From Novosphingobium sp. (GTDB taxonomy: Bacteria; Pseudomonadota; Alphaproteobacteria; Sphingomonadales; Sphingomonadaceae), in assembly GCF_019748365.1 (NCBI RefSeq), contig NZ_JAIEPN010000018.1, forward strand, positions 1 to 62,846: 62,846 bases of DNA, given 5' to 3'. A model generated the notes under the pieces. The model worked only from the letters and a program-made list of their open reading frames with translations. It ran no database searches and had not been told where the DNA came from. This document shows positions 17,297 through 25,094 of this stretch, one piece after another (positions within the stretch are counted from its first letter, which is position 1; each line of letters begins with the position of its first letter). A program made the position numbers and the translations under genes.

Positions 17297-17329
17297 GCGC
17301 CCCGTTGCCGGCCCTCGGCAGCGGGGCGC
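17297..17329 (+). terminator. Strong hairpin after the GH74-like gene
   Basis: GCGCCCCGTTGCCG, loop GCCCT, CGGCAGCGGGGCGC: a 14-bp stem with one mismatch, 17 nt after the stop. There is no T-run, so termination may be Rho-assisted. Confidence 0.55.
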
Positions 17330-17681
17330 GGCTGCGGGGTTCTCTGCCGGAAACAGACCTTGGCCGGAAGCCCGTCTGCCCCGGACTTGCCGCGTGTGGC
17401 GAGCACGTCCACTTTCGGCATGATTGAAGTTGCATTCGTAACCGGATGCGCTTATCGGCGCGTCCCGGACGGCGAATCTGCCGCCCTCAGGAGATAAGCA
17501 TTGCTGGAATTTCAAAACCGAATGGGCGCAGCGCCCCGGTCCTTCCAGCCCTTCGCCTAACGCGCTTTCGCGCGCCGCGGCAGGGCCGGAGGGCCCTTGT
17601 GCGCGGCAATCCCATTTCAAACCGAAACACTGGGAACGTCTCCGTGCGCGCGCTTGCGTCCGGGGCGCGAAGCGAGATTTT
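17330..17681. other. 350-nt gap with repeat-like sequence and a 19-codon open frame
   Basis: No ordinary gene. At 17501-17560 a TTG-started frame of 19 codons (LEFQNRMGAAPRSFQPFA after the initiator) follows a near-perfect AGGAGA ribosome site by 6 nt. Two similar stretches, TTTCAAAACCGAATGGG (about 17510) and TTTCAAACCGAAACACTGGG (about 17616), flank GC-rich hairpins such as GGCCGGAGGGCCC. This could be a leader peptide, a small RNA or an intergenic repeat; I cannot tell which. Confidence 0.35.
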
Positions 17682-19652
17682 ATGGACGAGATTACGATTG
17701 CCCGGCGGATGCTCCTCCGGGCCATGCAGGGCGTGACGGCGGCTTCTCCGGCGGGAAAGACGCTGCTGGAGTTTGGCCGGCGCAATGCCGGTGCGCTGCT
17801 GGGCCTGCGCCCGGTGGTGGCGAAGAAGCTCAACTGGACGGCGCTGAAGCGGGCGGCGGCCGGCAAGGCGGTGCCCCGGCACGAGCCTTCCGGCGCGGTG
17901 CGGCTGGCGGGCGAAGTCGCGGCGCTGCTGCGGCTCGATCCTGTCGATGCCGGGATCGTGGCGGTGGTCTTCGCGATGAACCGGGTGCGCATGGTGCGCG
18001 ATCTTGGCGATATCCTACGCGGACAGGGCGACAGCCTGCCGGCGATGATCGGCGAGATCGCGGGTGCGGACCGGCAGGATGCCGAGCGGCGCGTGCGGCT
18101 GAACCCGCTGTTCCGCATGGGGCTGGCCGTGTTCCGGGCGGACTGGCGCGGCCAGATCGAGCTGGAAACGCGCTGGGCGCTCGACAATCTGCTCGACCGC
18201 ATGCCGGAGAGCGAGGACGGGATCATCGCGCAGCTGGTCGGCCCGCGCCAGAGCGGGGCGCTCTCGCTGGAGGCCTTTGCCCACGTGGCGGAGGCCGATT
18301 TCCTGCGGCGGCTGCTGGAAGGCACGAAGGCGGAGCGCGCGGGCGGCATCAATGTGCTGATCCACGGGCCGCCGGGCACCGGCAAGACCGAGTTCGCGCG
18401 CGCGCTGGCAGACGCGGCTGGCCTCACGCTGCACAGCGTGGGCGAGGCGGACGACGACGGGCGCGAGCCCGACCGGGCGGACCGGCTCGCCGCGTTCCAG
18501 ATGGGGCAGCGGCTGCTGGCGGGGCGGGGCGATGCGGCGCTGCTGTTCGACGAGATGGAGGACCTGATCGGCGATGCCGCGCCGACGGGAGCCGACTTCA
18601 TGCGCGGGCGGCAGGGCAGCAAGGTCTTCGTCAACCGGATGCTGGAGACCAATCCGGTGCCGGTGATCTGGACGACCAACGCGATCCGCAACATCGATCC
18701 GGCGATCCTGCGGCGGATGAGCTTTGTGCTGAATCTGGGCCATCCCTCACGCGCGACGGCGCTGCGCATGCTGGAGCATGTGGCGGCGGAGGAGCGCGTG
18801 GCGGTGGGCGCGGGCTGGGCGGGCCTCGTCGATGCTGCGCCCGAGGCGGCGTCTGTTCTGCGCGTGGCGGCGCGGGGCGGGCGGCTTGCGGGCGAGGCGG
18901 ATGGCGGGCTGCGCGCGGCGCAGTCGCTGGTCAAGGCGCTGCGCGGGACGAGCGATCTGCCGCCGGGACACGACGGGACGATCGATTTCGACTTGTTCGA
19001 GACCGATCGCCCGCTGGGACCGCTGCTTGAGGCGGTGGCGACGAGCGCGCATGCCGACGTCTCGCTGCTGCTGACGGGGGTGCCGGGCACGGGCAAGACC
19101 GCGCTGGCGCACACCCTTGCCCAGCGGCTGGACCGGCCGCTGCTGGTGAAGCGCGCCTCCGACCTGCTTTCCAAGTGGGTGGGCGGCACCGAGCGGCTGA
19201 TTGCGGAGGCCTTTGCCGAAGCGCGGGCGCGGGAGGGGGTGCTGCTGTTCGATGAAGTGGACTCGCTGCTGTTCGACCGCACCACGGCGCGGGCGAGCTG
19301 GGAAGTGAGCCAGGTCAACGAACTGCTGACGTGGCTCGATCGGCACCCGCTGCCGGTGGTGGCGGCGACCAACCATGTCGGCAAGCTCGATCCGGCGACG
19401 ATGCGGCGGTTCGTGTTCAAGCTGGAGCTGCGCGCGCTTTCGCCGGCGCGGGCGGGGCGGGCGTTCACCCGCTTCTTCGGCATGGCGCCGCCGCCGGTGC
19501 TGGCCGATGTTCGCGGCCTGACGCCGGGCGACATGGCGGTGGTGGCGCGGCAGCTGCGCTTTGCCGGGAAGGCCGATGCGGGGGAGATCCTGGCGCGGCT
19601 GAGGGAAGAGGTGGCGGCCAAGCCGGAGACCGGGGGGAGGATCGGGTTCTAG
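17682..19652 (+). CDS. Tandem AAA+ ATPase
   Basis: A 656-residue protein with two AAA modules. Module 1 (about residues 205-360): Walker A GPPGTGKTE, Walker B LLFDEMEDL, sensor WTTNAI, arginine-containing DPAILRRMSF. Module 2 (about 440-600): Walker A GVPGTGKTA, Walker B LLFDEVDSLL, sensor AATNH, DPATMRRF. The N-terminal 200 residues have no recognised domain. Module 2 has a pore-like SKWVGGTE, as in classical AAA remodelers (Vps4/FtsH/p97 relatives). The cargo is unknown and no adaptor gene is adjacent. The ATG at 17682 has only a weak ribosome site. Confidence 0.85.
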   Translation: MDEITIARRMLLRAMQGVTAASPAGKTLLEFGRRNAGALLGLRPVVAKKLNWTALKRAAAGKAVPRHEPSGAVRLAGEVAALLRLDPVDAGIVAVVFAMNRVRMVRDLGDILRGQGDSLPAMIGEIAGADRQDAERRVRLNPLFRMGLAVFRADWRGQIELETRWALDNLLDRMPESEDGIIAQLVGPRQSGALSLEAFAHVAEADFLRRLLEGTKAERAGGINVLIHGPPGTGKTEFARALADAAGLTLHSVGEADDDGREPDRADRLAAFQMGQRLLAGRGDAALLFDEMEDLIGDAAPTGADFMRGRQGSKVFVNRMLETNPVPVIWTTNAIRNIDPAILRRMSFVLNLGHPSRATALRMLEHVAAEERVAVGAGWAGLVDAAPEAASVLRVAARGGRLAGEADGGLRAAQSLVKALRGTSDLPPGHDGTIDFDLFETDRPLGPLLEAVATSAHADVSLLLTGVPGTGKTALAHTLAQRLDRPLLVKRASDLLSKWVGGTERLIAEAFAEARAREGVLLFDEVDSLLFDRTTARASWEVSQVNELLTWLDRHPLPVVAATNHVGKLDPATMRRFVFKLELRALSPARAGRAFTRFFGMAPPPVLADVRGLTPGDMAVVARQLRFAGKADAGEILARLREEVAAKPETGGRIGF

Positions 19653-19677
19653 GGCCTGATCCTTCCCATCGGGGCGG

Positions 19678-19691
19678 AAGATGATCACAAA
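19678..19691. promoter_or_regulatory. Degenerate copy of the amine-locus operator
   Basis: AAGATGATCACAAA keeps the GATCACA half of the palindrome found at 19742-19755. It lies about 60 nt upstream of that site, which would suit cooperative binding or looping. It is weak and may be chance. Confidence 0.3.
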
Positions 19692-19741
19692 TCGGGCGCT
19701 TTCGGAGCGGTTTGTCGGCGCTGCACCAGCTATGCGGGAAT

Positions 19742-19755
19742 AATGTGATCACATT
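19742..19755. promoter_or_regulatory. Probable GntR operator upstream of the puuB-like gene
   Basis: AATGTGATCACATT is a perfect 14-bp palindrome, 4 nt upstream of a -35-like TTGACG. Its 12-bp core recurs at 25077-25088, in the control region of the glutamine-synthetase-like gene and of the GntR regulator gene. The even-spaced GT-GATC-AC layout suits a dimeric winged-helix regulator of the FadR/GntR group. Confidence 0.7.
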
Positions 19756-19759
19756 TTGG

Positions 19760-19788
19760 TTGACGGAATCGGGGTGGCCGGGTTAGGC
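19760..19788 (+). promoter_or_regulatory. Candidate promoter of the puuB-like gene
   Basis: TTGACG (19760-19765), a 17-nt spacer and TTAGGC (19783-19788). The -35 box is good, the -10 box poor. The palindromic operator abuts it on the upstream side. Confidence 0.4.
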
Positions 19789-19817
19789 AGCAAGGGTACT
19801 TTTGCGAGTCCTTTGCC

Positions 19818-21158
19818 ATGAACCTGCAGACTTCTGCCGAACCGACCGACCGCGTGATCGACACGTTCTCCCCCGCATCGCCCTATGCGGGCATGCCGAC
19901 CTATTACGCCGCGAGCGCGAATCCGACGCCGCGGCGGCCCGAACTGCTGGGCGAGGAAGTGGCCGACATCTGCGTGGTGGGCGCAGGCTTCACCGGCATG
20001 GGCGCGGCGCTGGAACTGGCCGAGCGCGGTTACAAGGTGATCGTGGTCGAGGGCGAGCGCGTTGGTTGGGGCGCTTCGGGGCGCAATGGCGGACAGCTGG
20101 TCAACGGCTATAGCCGGCGCATGCTGGAAGTGCGGCAGCACTACGGCGCGGAGGCCGAGAAGGCGTTTGGCGCGATGGCGCTGGAAGGCCAGGGCATCAT
20201 CCGCGAACGCGTGGCGAAGTACGGCATCGCATGCGACTTGCGCGCGGGCAACGCGATCATGGCGATGAGCAAGCCGCAGCTGAAGACGCTGGCCGAGCGG
20301 ACCGAGGAATGGCACCGCCATGGCCATACCCAGATGTTCCTCGCCGAAGGCGCGGCGGCGCGCGAGCATATCAATTCGGACCGCTACATCGGCGGCATGT
20401 TCGATCCCATCGGCGGGCACATGCATTCGCTGAACTATGTGCTGGGCGAGGCGGCTGCGTTCGAGAGCCTCGGCGGGCGCATCTTCGAGAACTCGCGCGT
20501 CACGAATGTCGATCGCGGGGCGGAGCCGGTGGTGCATACTGCCAAGGGCAAGGTGCGCGCGAACAAGGTGCTGGTCTGCGGCAATGCCTATCTGGGGGAC
20601 GCCGCGCCCGATCTTTCGGGGCGCATCCTGCCGGTATCCAGCCAGGTGATCGCGACCGAAGTGCTGGGGGATGAGCTGCTCGAAACGCTGCTGCCGACCA
20701 ACTATTGCATCGAGGATATCCGCTATATCCCCGACTACTATCGCCGCACGGCGGACGGGCGGCTGCTCTATGGCGGCGGCACGATCTATGGCGGGTTCGA
20801 TCCCGCGTCCATCGAAGGCAAGATCCTGCCGGAGATGTTCCAGACCTTCCCGCAGCTCAAGGGCGTGAAGGTGGACTTCCAGTGGAGCGGCAATTTCGCG
20901 CTGACGATGACGCGCTATCCGCAGATGGGGCGCGTTTCGGACAGCGTCTATTTCTCGCAGGGCGACAGCGGCCACGGCGTGACCACCACGCAGATGCTTG
21001 GGCGGCGCCTCGCCGAAGCCATCGATGGCCAGATGACCAAATTCGACGTCTTTGCCTCGCTGCCCTACATCCCGTTCGTGGGTGGCAAGCTGTTTCGCGT
21101 GCCCTACTGCGTGCTCGGCGCATGGTACTACGGGATGCGCGATCGTCTTGGAATCTAG
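19818..21158 (+). CDS. puuB: FAD-dependent amine oxidoreductase, gamma-glutamylputrescine oxidase type
   Basis: A 446-residue DadA/PuuB-fold flavoenzyme that oxidises the amine end of a gamma-glutamylated amine (or a similar N-substituted amine) to an aldehyde. Visible: the dinucleotide loop VVGAGFTGMGAALELAERG with VIVVEGERVGWGASGRNGGQ (residues ~53-90), and the C-terminal FAD contacts SQGDSGHGVTTTQMLGR. Length and motifs match PuuB. It is the only gene of the locus on this side of the kinase/phospho-lyase/ligase operon and has its own operator. The exact substrate is inferred from the PuuA-like neighbour. Confidence 0.85.
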   Translation: MNLQTSAEPTDRVIDTFSPASPYAGMPTYYAASANPTPRRPELLGEEVADICVVGAGFTGMGAALELAERGYKVIVVEGERVGWGASGRNGGQLVNGYSRRMLEVRQHYGAEAEKAFGAMALEGQGIIRERVAKYGIACDLRAGNAIMAMSKPQLKTLAERTEEWHRHGHTQMFLAEGAAAREHINSDRYIGGMFDPIGGHMHSLNYVLGEAAAFESLGGRIFENSRVTNVDRGAEPVVHTAKGKVRANKVLVCGNAYLGDAAPDLSGRILPVSSQVIATEVLGDELLETLLPTNYCIEDIRYIPDYYRRTADGRLLYGGGTIYGGFDPASIEGKILPEMFQTFPQLKGVKVDFQWSGNFALTMTRYPQMGRVSDSVYFSQGDSGHGVTTTQMLGRRLAEAIDGQMTKFDVFASLPYIPFVGGKLFRVPYCVLGAWYYGMRDRLGI

Positions 21159-21279
21159 GGATGAATCCTGAATCTCAAGTGAACTTTAGGTGCGATTCCG
21201 GTTCTTGATTCCTTTCAATGAGTTGTTTCGTTCGGCTGGCGGTTGCTCAGGGTGTCTTGCGGGCTGCCTTCCCCCCTCT

Positions 21280-21364
21280 TTCGTCATTCCCGCGAAGGCG
21301 GGAATCCAGGGACTGAAGCGCTGTGCGGGCCGCTCTGGATTCCCGCCTGCGCGGGAATGACGAA
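21280..21364. repeat. Inverted intergenic repeat of the ATTCCCGCG type
   Basis: The arms TTCGTCATTCCCGCG...GGAATCCAG (21280-21309) and CTGGATTCCCGCC...GGAATGACGAA (21335-21364) are inverted copies of the widespread proteobacterial element whose core reads CATTCCCGCGAAGGCGGGAA. It lies between two convergent genes and could end both transcripts. Confidence 0.85.
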
Positions 21365-21372
21365 GGGGTGCT

Positions 21373-22347
21373 TCAGGCTGCACCTGCGAGAGCGGTACGG
21401 ACTTTGGCGATCAGGTCGGGCTTCCATTCGGCGGGCTCTCCGGCCACTTCGGGGCGGTCGGCACACCAGCTGATGAGCATCAGCGAGCGCGTGAGCAGAA
21501 ACAGATCGAGCTGCGCGAGCACGTCAGGTGGCAGCGCGCGGCGGCTGGTGTAGCCGGCGAGCAAGCTATCACGCAGGCCCGTGAAGTGCGGCTCGCCCCA
21601 CGCGCTGCGCAGGGCGACGGCGATGTCGAAGATCGGCCAGCCCCAGGCGCAGTCGTCGAAATCGATGAGGCCCAAGTGATCGCCGCTGACGAGGACGTTG
21701 GCGGGGTGGGCGTCGGCGTGGATGAGGATCAGCGGGTCGGAAAGCGCGGCGAGCCGGGCGGCGACGAGATCGCGCGCCTTGGAGAGAGTCTGGCGCTCAT
21801 CGGCGGTGAGACACACAGCTTCCCAGAAGCGGCCCCAGAACGGCGTTTCGCCGACAAGGCCATCGGAATCGAGGCGGTGGCGGGTGAAGGCGGGGGGCGG
21901 GGTCCAGCTGGCGGTGGCATTGTGGAGATCGGCGAGGAGTGCGCCGGTGCGTTCGAACCAGGACCAGGTTGCGGGGCCGCGATCCTCTTCGATCAGGTCG
22001 GCAAGCGTCTGGCCGGGGTGCCACAGGGTCATGCCGGCGAGACGGCTACCCTCGGGGTCGGGGGTCTGGACTTCGGTGTACCATGCGCCGCCGGTGGTGC
22101 GGCGGCCGGTGGGTACGATCATGCCGCAGGCGGCAAGGTGCGCGGTGAGTTCGCGATCGGATTCGAGCGCGGGGAGCGCGTGGTAGCCGGGACGGTGGAG
22201 GCGCAGGGCCCAGGTGGTGCCGTCCGGCGCATCGGCGCGGAAGACGACGTTTTCGCTTTTGCCGATGGCGTGGGGTTCGGTTTCGGGGAGGCCGAACTGG
22301 GCAAGGGCGGCGCGGGCGGCGGGGAGGTATTCCTCGATTTCAGGCAC
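21373..22347 (-). CDS. Amino-alcohol kinase of the APH/choline-kinase fold
   Basis: A 324-residue small-molecule kinase. The catalytic loop IHADAHPANVLV (HxDxxxxN) and the metal-binding IDFDDCAWG are intact; YHALPALESDRELTAHL is the N-lobe. The start is a GTG (22345-22347) overlapping the stop of the upstream PLP-enzyme gene by 8 nt, so the two are translated together. APH-fold kinases paired with AGXT2L-type phospho-lyases phosphorylate hydroxylysine or similar amino alcohols. I therefore propose that it makes the O-phosphate used by the neighbour; the substrate is not proven. Last gene of the ligase-lyase-kinase operon. Confidence 0.75.
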   Translation of the reverse strand: MPEIEEYLPAARAALAQFGLPETEPHAIGKSENVVFRADAPDGTTWALRLHRPGYHALPALESDRELTAHLAACGMIVPTGRRTTGGAWYTEVQTPDPEGSRLAGMTLWHPGQTLADLIEEDRGPATWSWFERTGALLADLHNATASWTPPPAFTRHRLDSDGLVGETPFWGRFWEAVCLTADERQTLSKARDLVAARLAALSDPLILIHADAHPANVLVSGDHLGLIDFDDCAWGWPIFDIAVALRSAWGEPHFTGLRDSLLAGYTSRRALPPDVLAQLDLFLLTRSLMLISWCADRPEVAGEPAEWKPDLIAKVRTALAGAA

Positions 22348-23623
22348 TTGCGCACACGCGGTCGAAGGCGTCGAGGAAGGCCATGGCGTCTGCGCGCGGG
22401 AGGACGAGCGGGGGGCGGATCTTGACGCAATTGTTGAAAGCGCCGTCGACCGAGGTGAGAAAGCCTTCGCGGCGGAGCGCGCAGACGAGGGTGAAGGCGC
22501 GGTGGGCGTCGGGATTGCCATCGGCGTCGACGAACTCGGCGGCGAGGAACAGGCCCTTGCCGCGCACGTCGATCAGGCCGGGGGTGTGGCCGAGGCGTTG
22601 GCGCAGCGCGGCTTTTAGTTCGGCACCGAGGGTGCGGGCATGCTCGACGAGGCCTTCCTCCTCGATCACATCGAGCACCGCGAGGCCGACCGCGCCTTGC
22701 AGGGGGCTGGCGGCGAAGGTGTTGAAATAGCGGGTTTCGGCGCGGAACTGTTCAACGACGTCGCGCCGCGCGCAGGTGGCCGCGAGCGGAAGGCCGACGC
22801 CCATCGGCTTGCCGGTGACGACGATATCGGGGGTGAGACCGACATGATCATAGCCCCACCATGTGCCGCTGCGGCCATAGCCGGCCTGCACTTCATCGGC
22901 GATGATCAGGCCGCCCTCGGCGCGGACGAGCGCGGCGGCTTTGGCCATGAAGGTTTCGGGGATATCGGGCAGACCCTCGTTGGCGAGGATCGGGCAGAGG
23001 ATGAGCGCGGCGAAGCCCTGACCGCTCGCCTTGAGGTCGTCGATGGCGGCCTTGAGGCTTTCGACATAGGCATCCGCCAGCGCTTCTTCAGCGATGCCGG
23101 GCGTGATCGGGCGCAGCAATTCGGGGAAAGGGATCGAGCGGATATCGGCGTGGCGGGTATCGCCTGCAGGCAAGTTGGTGAGCGCGCCGACCACGGTGTT
23201 GTTGCCGTGGTAGGTGTGGTTTGTGCAGACGATCCCCTGCGCAGCCGTCGCCATGCGGGCCATGCGCAGCGCGATTTCGATGGCTTCGGTGCCGGAGCAG
23301 GAAAACACCGCGCTTTCCGTGACGCGCTGGCGCGCAGTCAGGCGTTCGGCGAGCGCAATCGCGGGTTCGCTGAGGTAGCGGCTGTGGGTGTTGAGCGTGG
23401 CCTGCTGGCGGGCCATCGCCTCGACAATGCGGGGGTGCGCGTGGCCGACGCAAGGCACGTTGTTGTACATGTCGACATAGCGGCGGCCCGCCGTGTCGAA
23501 CAGGCTGGCGCCAAGCCCACGCACAAGATGGAGCGGCTCATCGTAGAACAGCTTGGCGCCGCGCCCGAAGGCGCGGTCGCGCCGAGCCAGCAGATCGTCA
23601 GGCGTTGCGGAGATACCAGTCAT
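22340..23623 (-). CDS. Class-III PLP enzyme of the amino-alcohol-phosphate phospho-lyase type
   Basis: A 427-residue fold-type-I PLP protein. The opening YVDMYNNVPCVGHAHPRIVEA and LNTHSRYLSEP, and the PLP-lysine motif VTGKPMGVGLP, match ethanolamine-phosphate/phosphohydroxylysine phospho-lyases (AGXT2L1/AGXT2L2) better than ordinary omega-transaminases. Those enzymes eliminate ammonia and phosphate to leave an aldehyde. IIADEVQAGYGRSG holds the PLP-binding Asp. The ATG at 23623 lies 26 nt inside the end of the glutamine-synthetase-like gene. A true transaminase role is the main alternative. Confidence 0.78.
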   Translation of the reverse strand: MTGISATPDDLLARRDRAFGRGAKLFYDEPLHLVRGLGASLFDTAGRRYVDMYNNVPCVGHAHPRIVEAMARQQATLNTHSRYLSEPAIALAERLTARQRVTESAVFSCSGTEAIEIALRMARMATAAQGIVCTNHTYHGNNTVVGALTNLPAGDTRHADIRSIPFPELLRPITPGIAEEALADAYVESLKAAIDDLKASGQGFAALILCPILANEGLPDIPETFMAKAAALVRAEGGLIIADEVQAGYGRSGTWWGYDHVGLTPDIVVTGKPMGVGLPLAATCARRDVVEQFRAETRYFNTFAASPLQGAVGLAVLDVIEEEGLVEHARTLGAELKAALRQRLGHTPGLIDVRGKGLFLAAEFVDADGNPDAHRAFTLVCALRREGFLTSVDGAFNNCVKIRPPLVLPRADAMAFLDAFDRVCASA

Positions 23624-24989
23624 AGTCGAGCGCGGTGACCTCGCTGTAGAAGCGGTCCTGTTCGGTGCGCTTCACCGCGCAGTACATGTCGACGAAGGTA
23701 TCGCCGAGATAGTCGCGCATGACGGGGGAAGCGTGGAGCGCATCGATGGCGGCGTACCAGTTGCCGGGGACCTGATAAGGGCTGTCTGCCGCGGCCTTGT
23801 AGCCATCGCCGACGACGGCCGGGCCGGGATCGATCTGGTTCACCATGCCGTGGTGGACGCCCGCGAGCATGGCCGCGAGCGCGAGGTAGGGATTGGCGTC
23901 AGCCCCGGCGAAGCGGTGCTCGACATGGCGTGAGGCGGCGGGGCCTGCGGGGATGCGCAAGGAGACCGAGCGGTTGTTGACGCCCCAGATCGGCGCGGTG
24001 GGCGCGTAGGAATTGGCGCGGAAGCGGCGGTAGGAATTGGCGTTGGGCGCGAAAATGCCGAAGGCCTGGCTCTGGGTTTCGCGCAGGCCGCCGATGGCGT
24101 GGCGCATCTGTTCGGTGCCTTCGGGGTCTTCGCTCGCGAAGACGTTCTTGCCGTCTGCACCCGCCATGCTGAAGTGGAGGTGCATCGAGCTGCCGGCGGA
24201 ATGGCTGAAGGGCTTCGCCATGAAGGTCGCGGCCATGCCTTGCACTTGCGCGACGCCCTTGGCGAGGCGCTTGTACATCTGCGCTTCGTCTCCGGCGCGC
24301 AGCGCATCGGGGCGGTGGTGGAGGGTCAATTCGACCTGGCCCTGCGCGTATTCGGAGATGACGGCTTCCAGCGGGATGCCCTGCACATCGGCCTGCCGCC
24401 ACAGTTCCTTGAAGAAGGGGGCGAAGTCCTGAATGTCGGTGAGGCTGAACACGTCGATGAGGTGCGGCTGCGCCTGCGAATGCGGCGAGCGGGCGAGGTG
24501 GACTTCGCCCTTGGGGCCGCGCACAGGATCGACGAGGTAGTATTCGATCTCGCAGGCGACGACAGGGGTGAGGCCGAGCGGCTTGAAGCGTTCGACCACG
24601 CGGGCGAGCACATGGCGCGGATCGAGTTCGCAGGGGGTGCCGTCGGCGTAGTACATCGATGTGATCACTTGCGCGACGTCGTCACCCAGCCACGGCGCCT
24701 TCACGAGCGTGCCGGGAACGGGGCGCAGCATGTAGTCCGGATCGCCGTTGCCCCAGACGAGGCCGGTGTCCTCGCAGTCCTGCCCGGTGATATCGGCGAC
24801 CAGCATCGAGCTGGGGTAAAGGCGGCCGTTCTCGTAGATCGCCATAAGCTCGCTCTTGCGCACGCGCTTGCCGCGCGGGACGCCGGAGATCGCGGTGAAG
24901 ATCACTTCGATGAAGGCGATCTCGGGGTTGGCGGCGAGGAAATCGCGCGCTTCGGCCGGATCGGCGATCATGCTGGCGGGAGCGGTCAT
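23598..24989 (-). CDS. puuA: Glutamine-synthetase-family gamma-glutamyl-amine ligase
   Basis: ATP-dependent ligase of 463 residues that would attach glutamate to an amine. GS-fold motifs: the IEYYLVD metal site, GSSMHLHFSM (ATP/metal His), NSYRRF, NNRSVSLRIP and EHRFAGADANPYLALAA. The length and the SEYAQGQVELTL block place it with PuuA and gamma-glutamyl-ethanolamide/anilide synthetases rather than with GlnA. It is first in an operon with the phospho-lyase and kinase. Which amine it uses (putrescine, ethanolamine or another) is open. Confidence 0.85.
   Translation of the reverse strand: MTAPASMIADPAEARDFLAANPEIAFIEVIFTAISGVPRGKRVRKSELMAIYENGRLYPSSMLVADITGQDCEDTGLVWGNGDPDYMLRPVPGTLVKAPWLGDDVAQVITSMYYADGTPCELDPRHVLARVVERFKPLGLTPVVACEIEYYLVDPVRGPKGEVHLARSPHSQAQPHLIDVFSLTDIQDFAPFFKELWRQADVQGIPLEAVISEYAQGQVELTLHHRPDALRAGDEAQMYKRLAKGVAQVQGMAATFMAKPFSHSAGSSMHLHFSMAGADGKNVFASEDPEGTEQMRHAIGGLRETQSQAFGIFAPNANSYRRFRANSYAPTAPIWGVNNRSVSLRIPAGPAASRHVEHRFAGADANPYLALAAMLAGVHHGMVNQIDPGPAVVGDGYKAAADSPYQVPGNWYAAIDALHASPVMRDYLGDTFVDMYCAVKRTEQDRFYSEVTALDYDWYLRNA
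24659..24670. promoter_or_regulatory. Intragenic copy of the operator core
   Basis: ATGTGATCACTT, inside the glutamine-synthetase-like gene about 320 nt from its start, keeps the GTGATCAC core. It could be an auxiliary binding site or chance, since it also encodes Val-Ile-Thr. Confidence 0.25.
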
Positions 24990-25024
24990 GGGTCTGCAGG
25001 GTCCTCGAACGGCGTTGGCAAAAG

Positions 25025-25053
25025 GTGGTATGGAGCAGGGCGGGGGGTGTCAA
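25025..25053 (-). promoter_or_regulatory. Candidate promoter of the puuA-like operon
   Basis: On the minus strand TTGACA (25053-25048), a 17-nt spacer and TACCAC (25030-25025). The -35 box is perfect and the -10 box fair. Transcription would start about 30 nt before the ligase start codon. The operator at 25077-25088 lies 23 nt upstream of the -35. Confidence 0.5.
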
Positions 25054-25076
25054 TCGCACTTGGCGTTCCGGCAAAA

Positions 25077-25088
25077 ATGTGATCACAT
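25077..25088. promoter_or_regulatory. Probable GntR operator in the puuA/gntR divergent region
   Basis: ATGTGATCACAT, a 12-bp palindrome with the same core as the site at 19742-19755. It sits only 6 nt before the GntR start codon, so binding would also block that gene (autoregulation). Confidence 0.7.
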
Positions 25089-25094
25089 GGCGGC

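Noticed and set aside
14542..17421. A 959-codon open frame antisense to the GH74-like gene
   Set aside because: It mirrors the codon bias of a high-GC gene; the sense strand carries a signal peptide and repeated Asp-box motifs, the antisense has no domain.
17294..19621. A 775-codon Ser/Arg-rich open frame antisense to the AAA ATPase
   Set aside because: Low-complexity product and no ribosome site; both Walker motifs are on the sense strand.
21280..21364. Inverted repeat considered as the ends of an insertion sequence
   Set aside because: The two arms are only 25 nt apart with no transposase; it is the common dispersed hairpin repeat.
22348..22521. N-terminal extension of the kinase up to an ATG at 22521
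   Set aside because: The added residues are Ser/Pro/Ala-rich and lie inside the PLP-enzyme gene; the GTG at 22347 begins right where kinase-like sequence begins.
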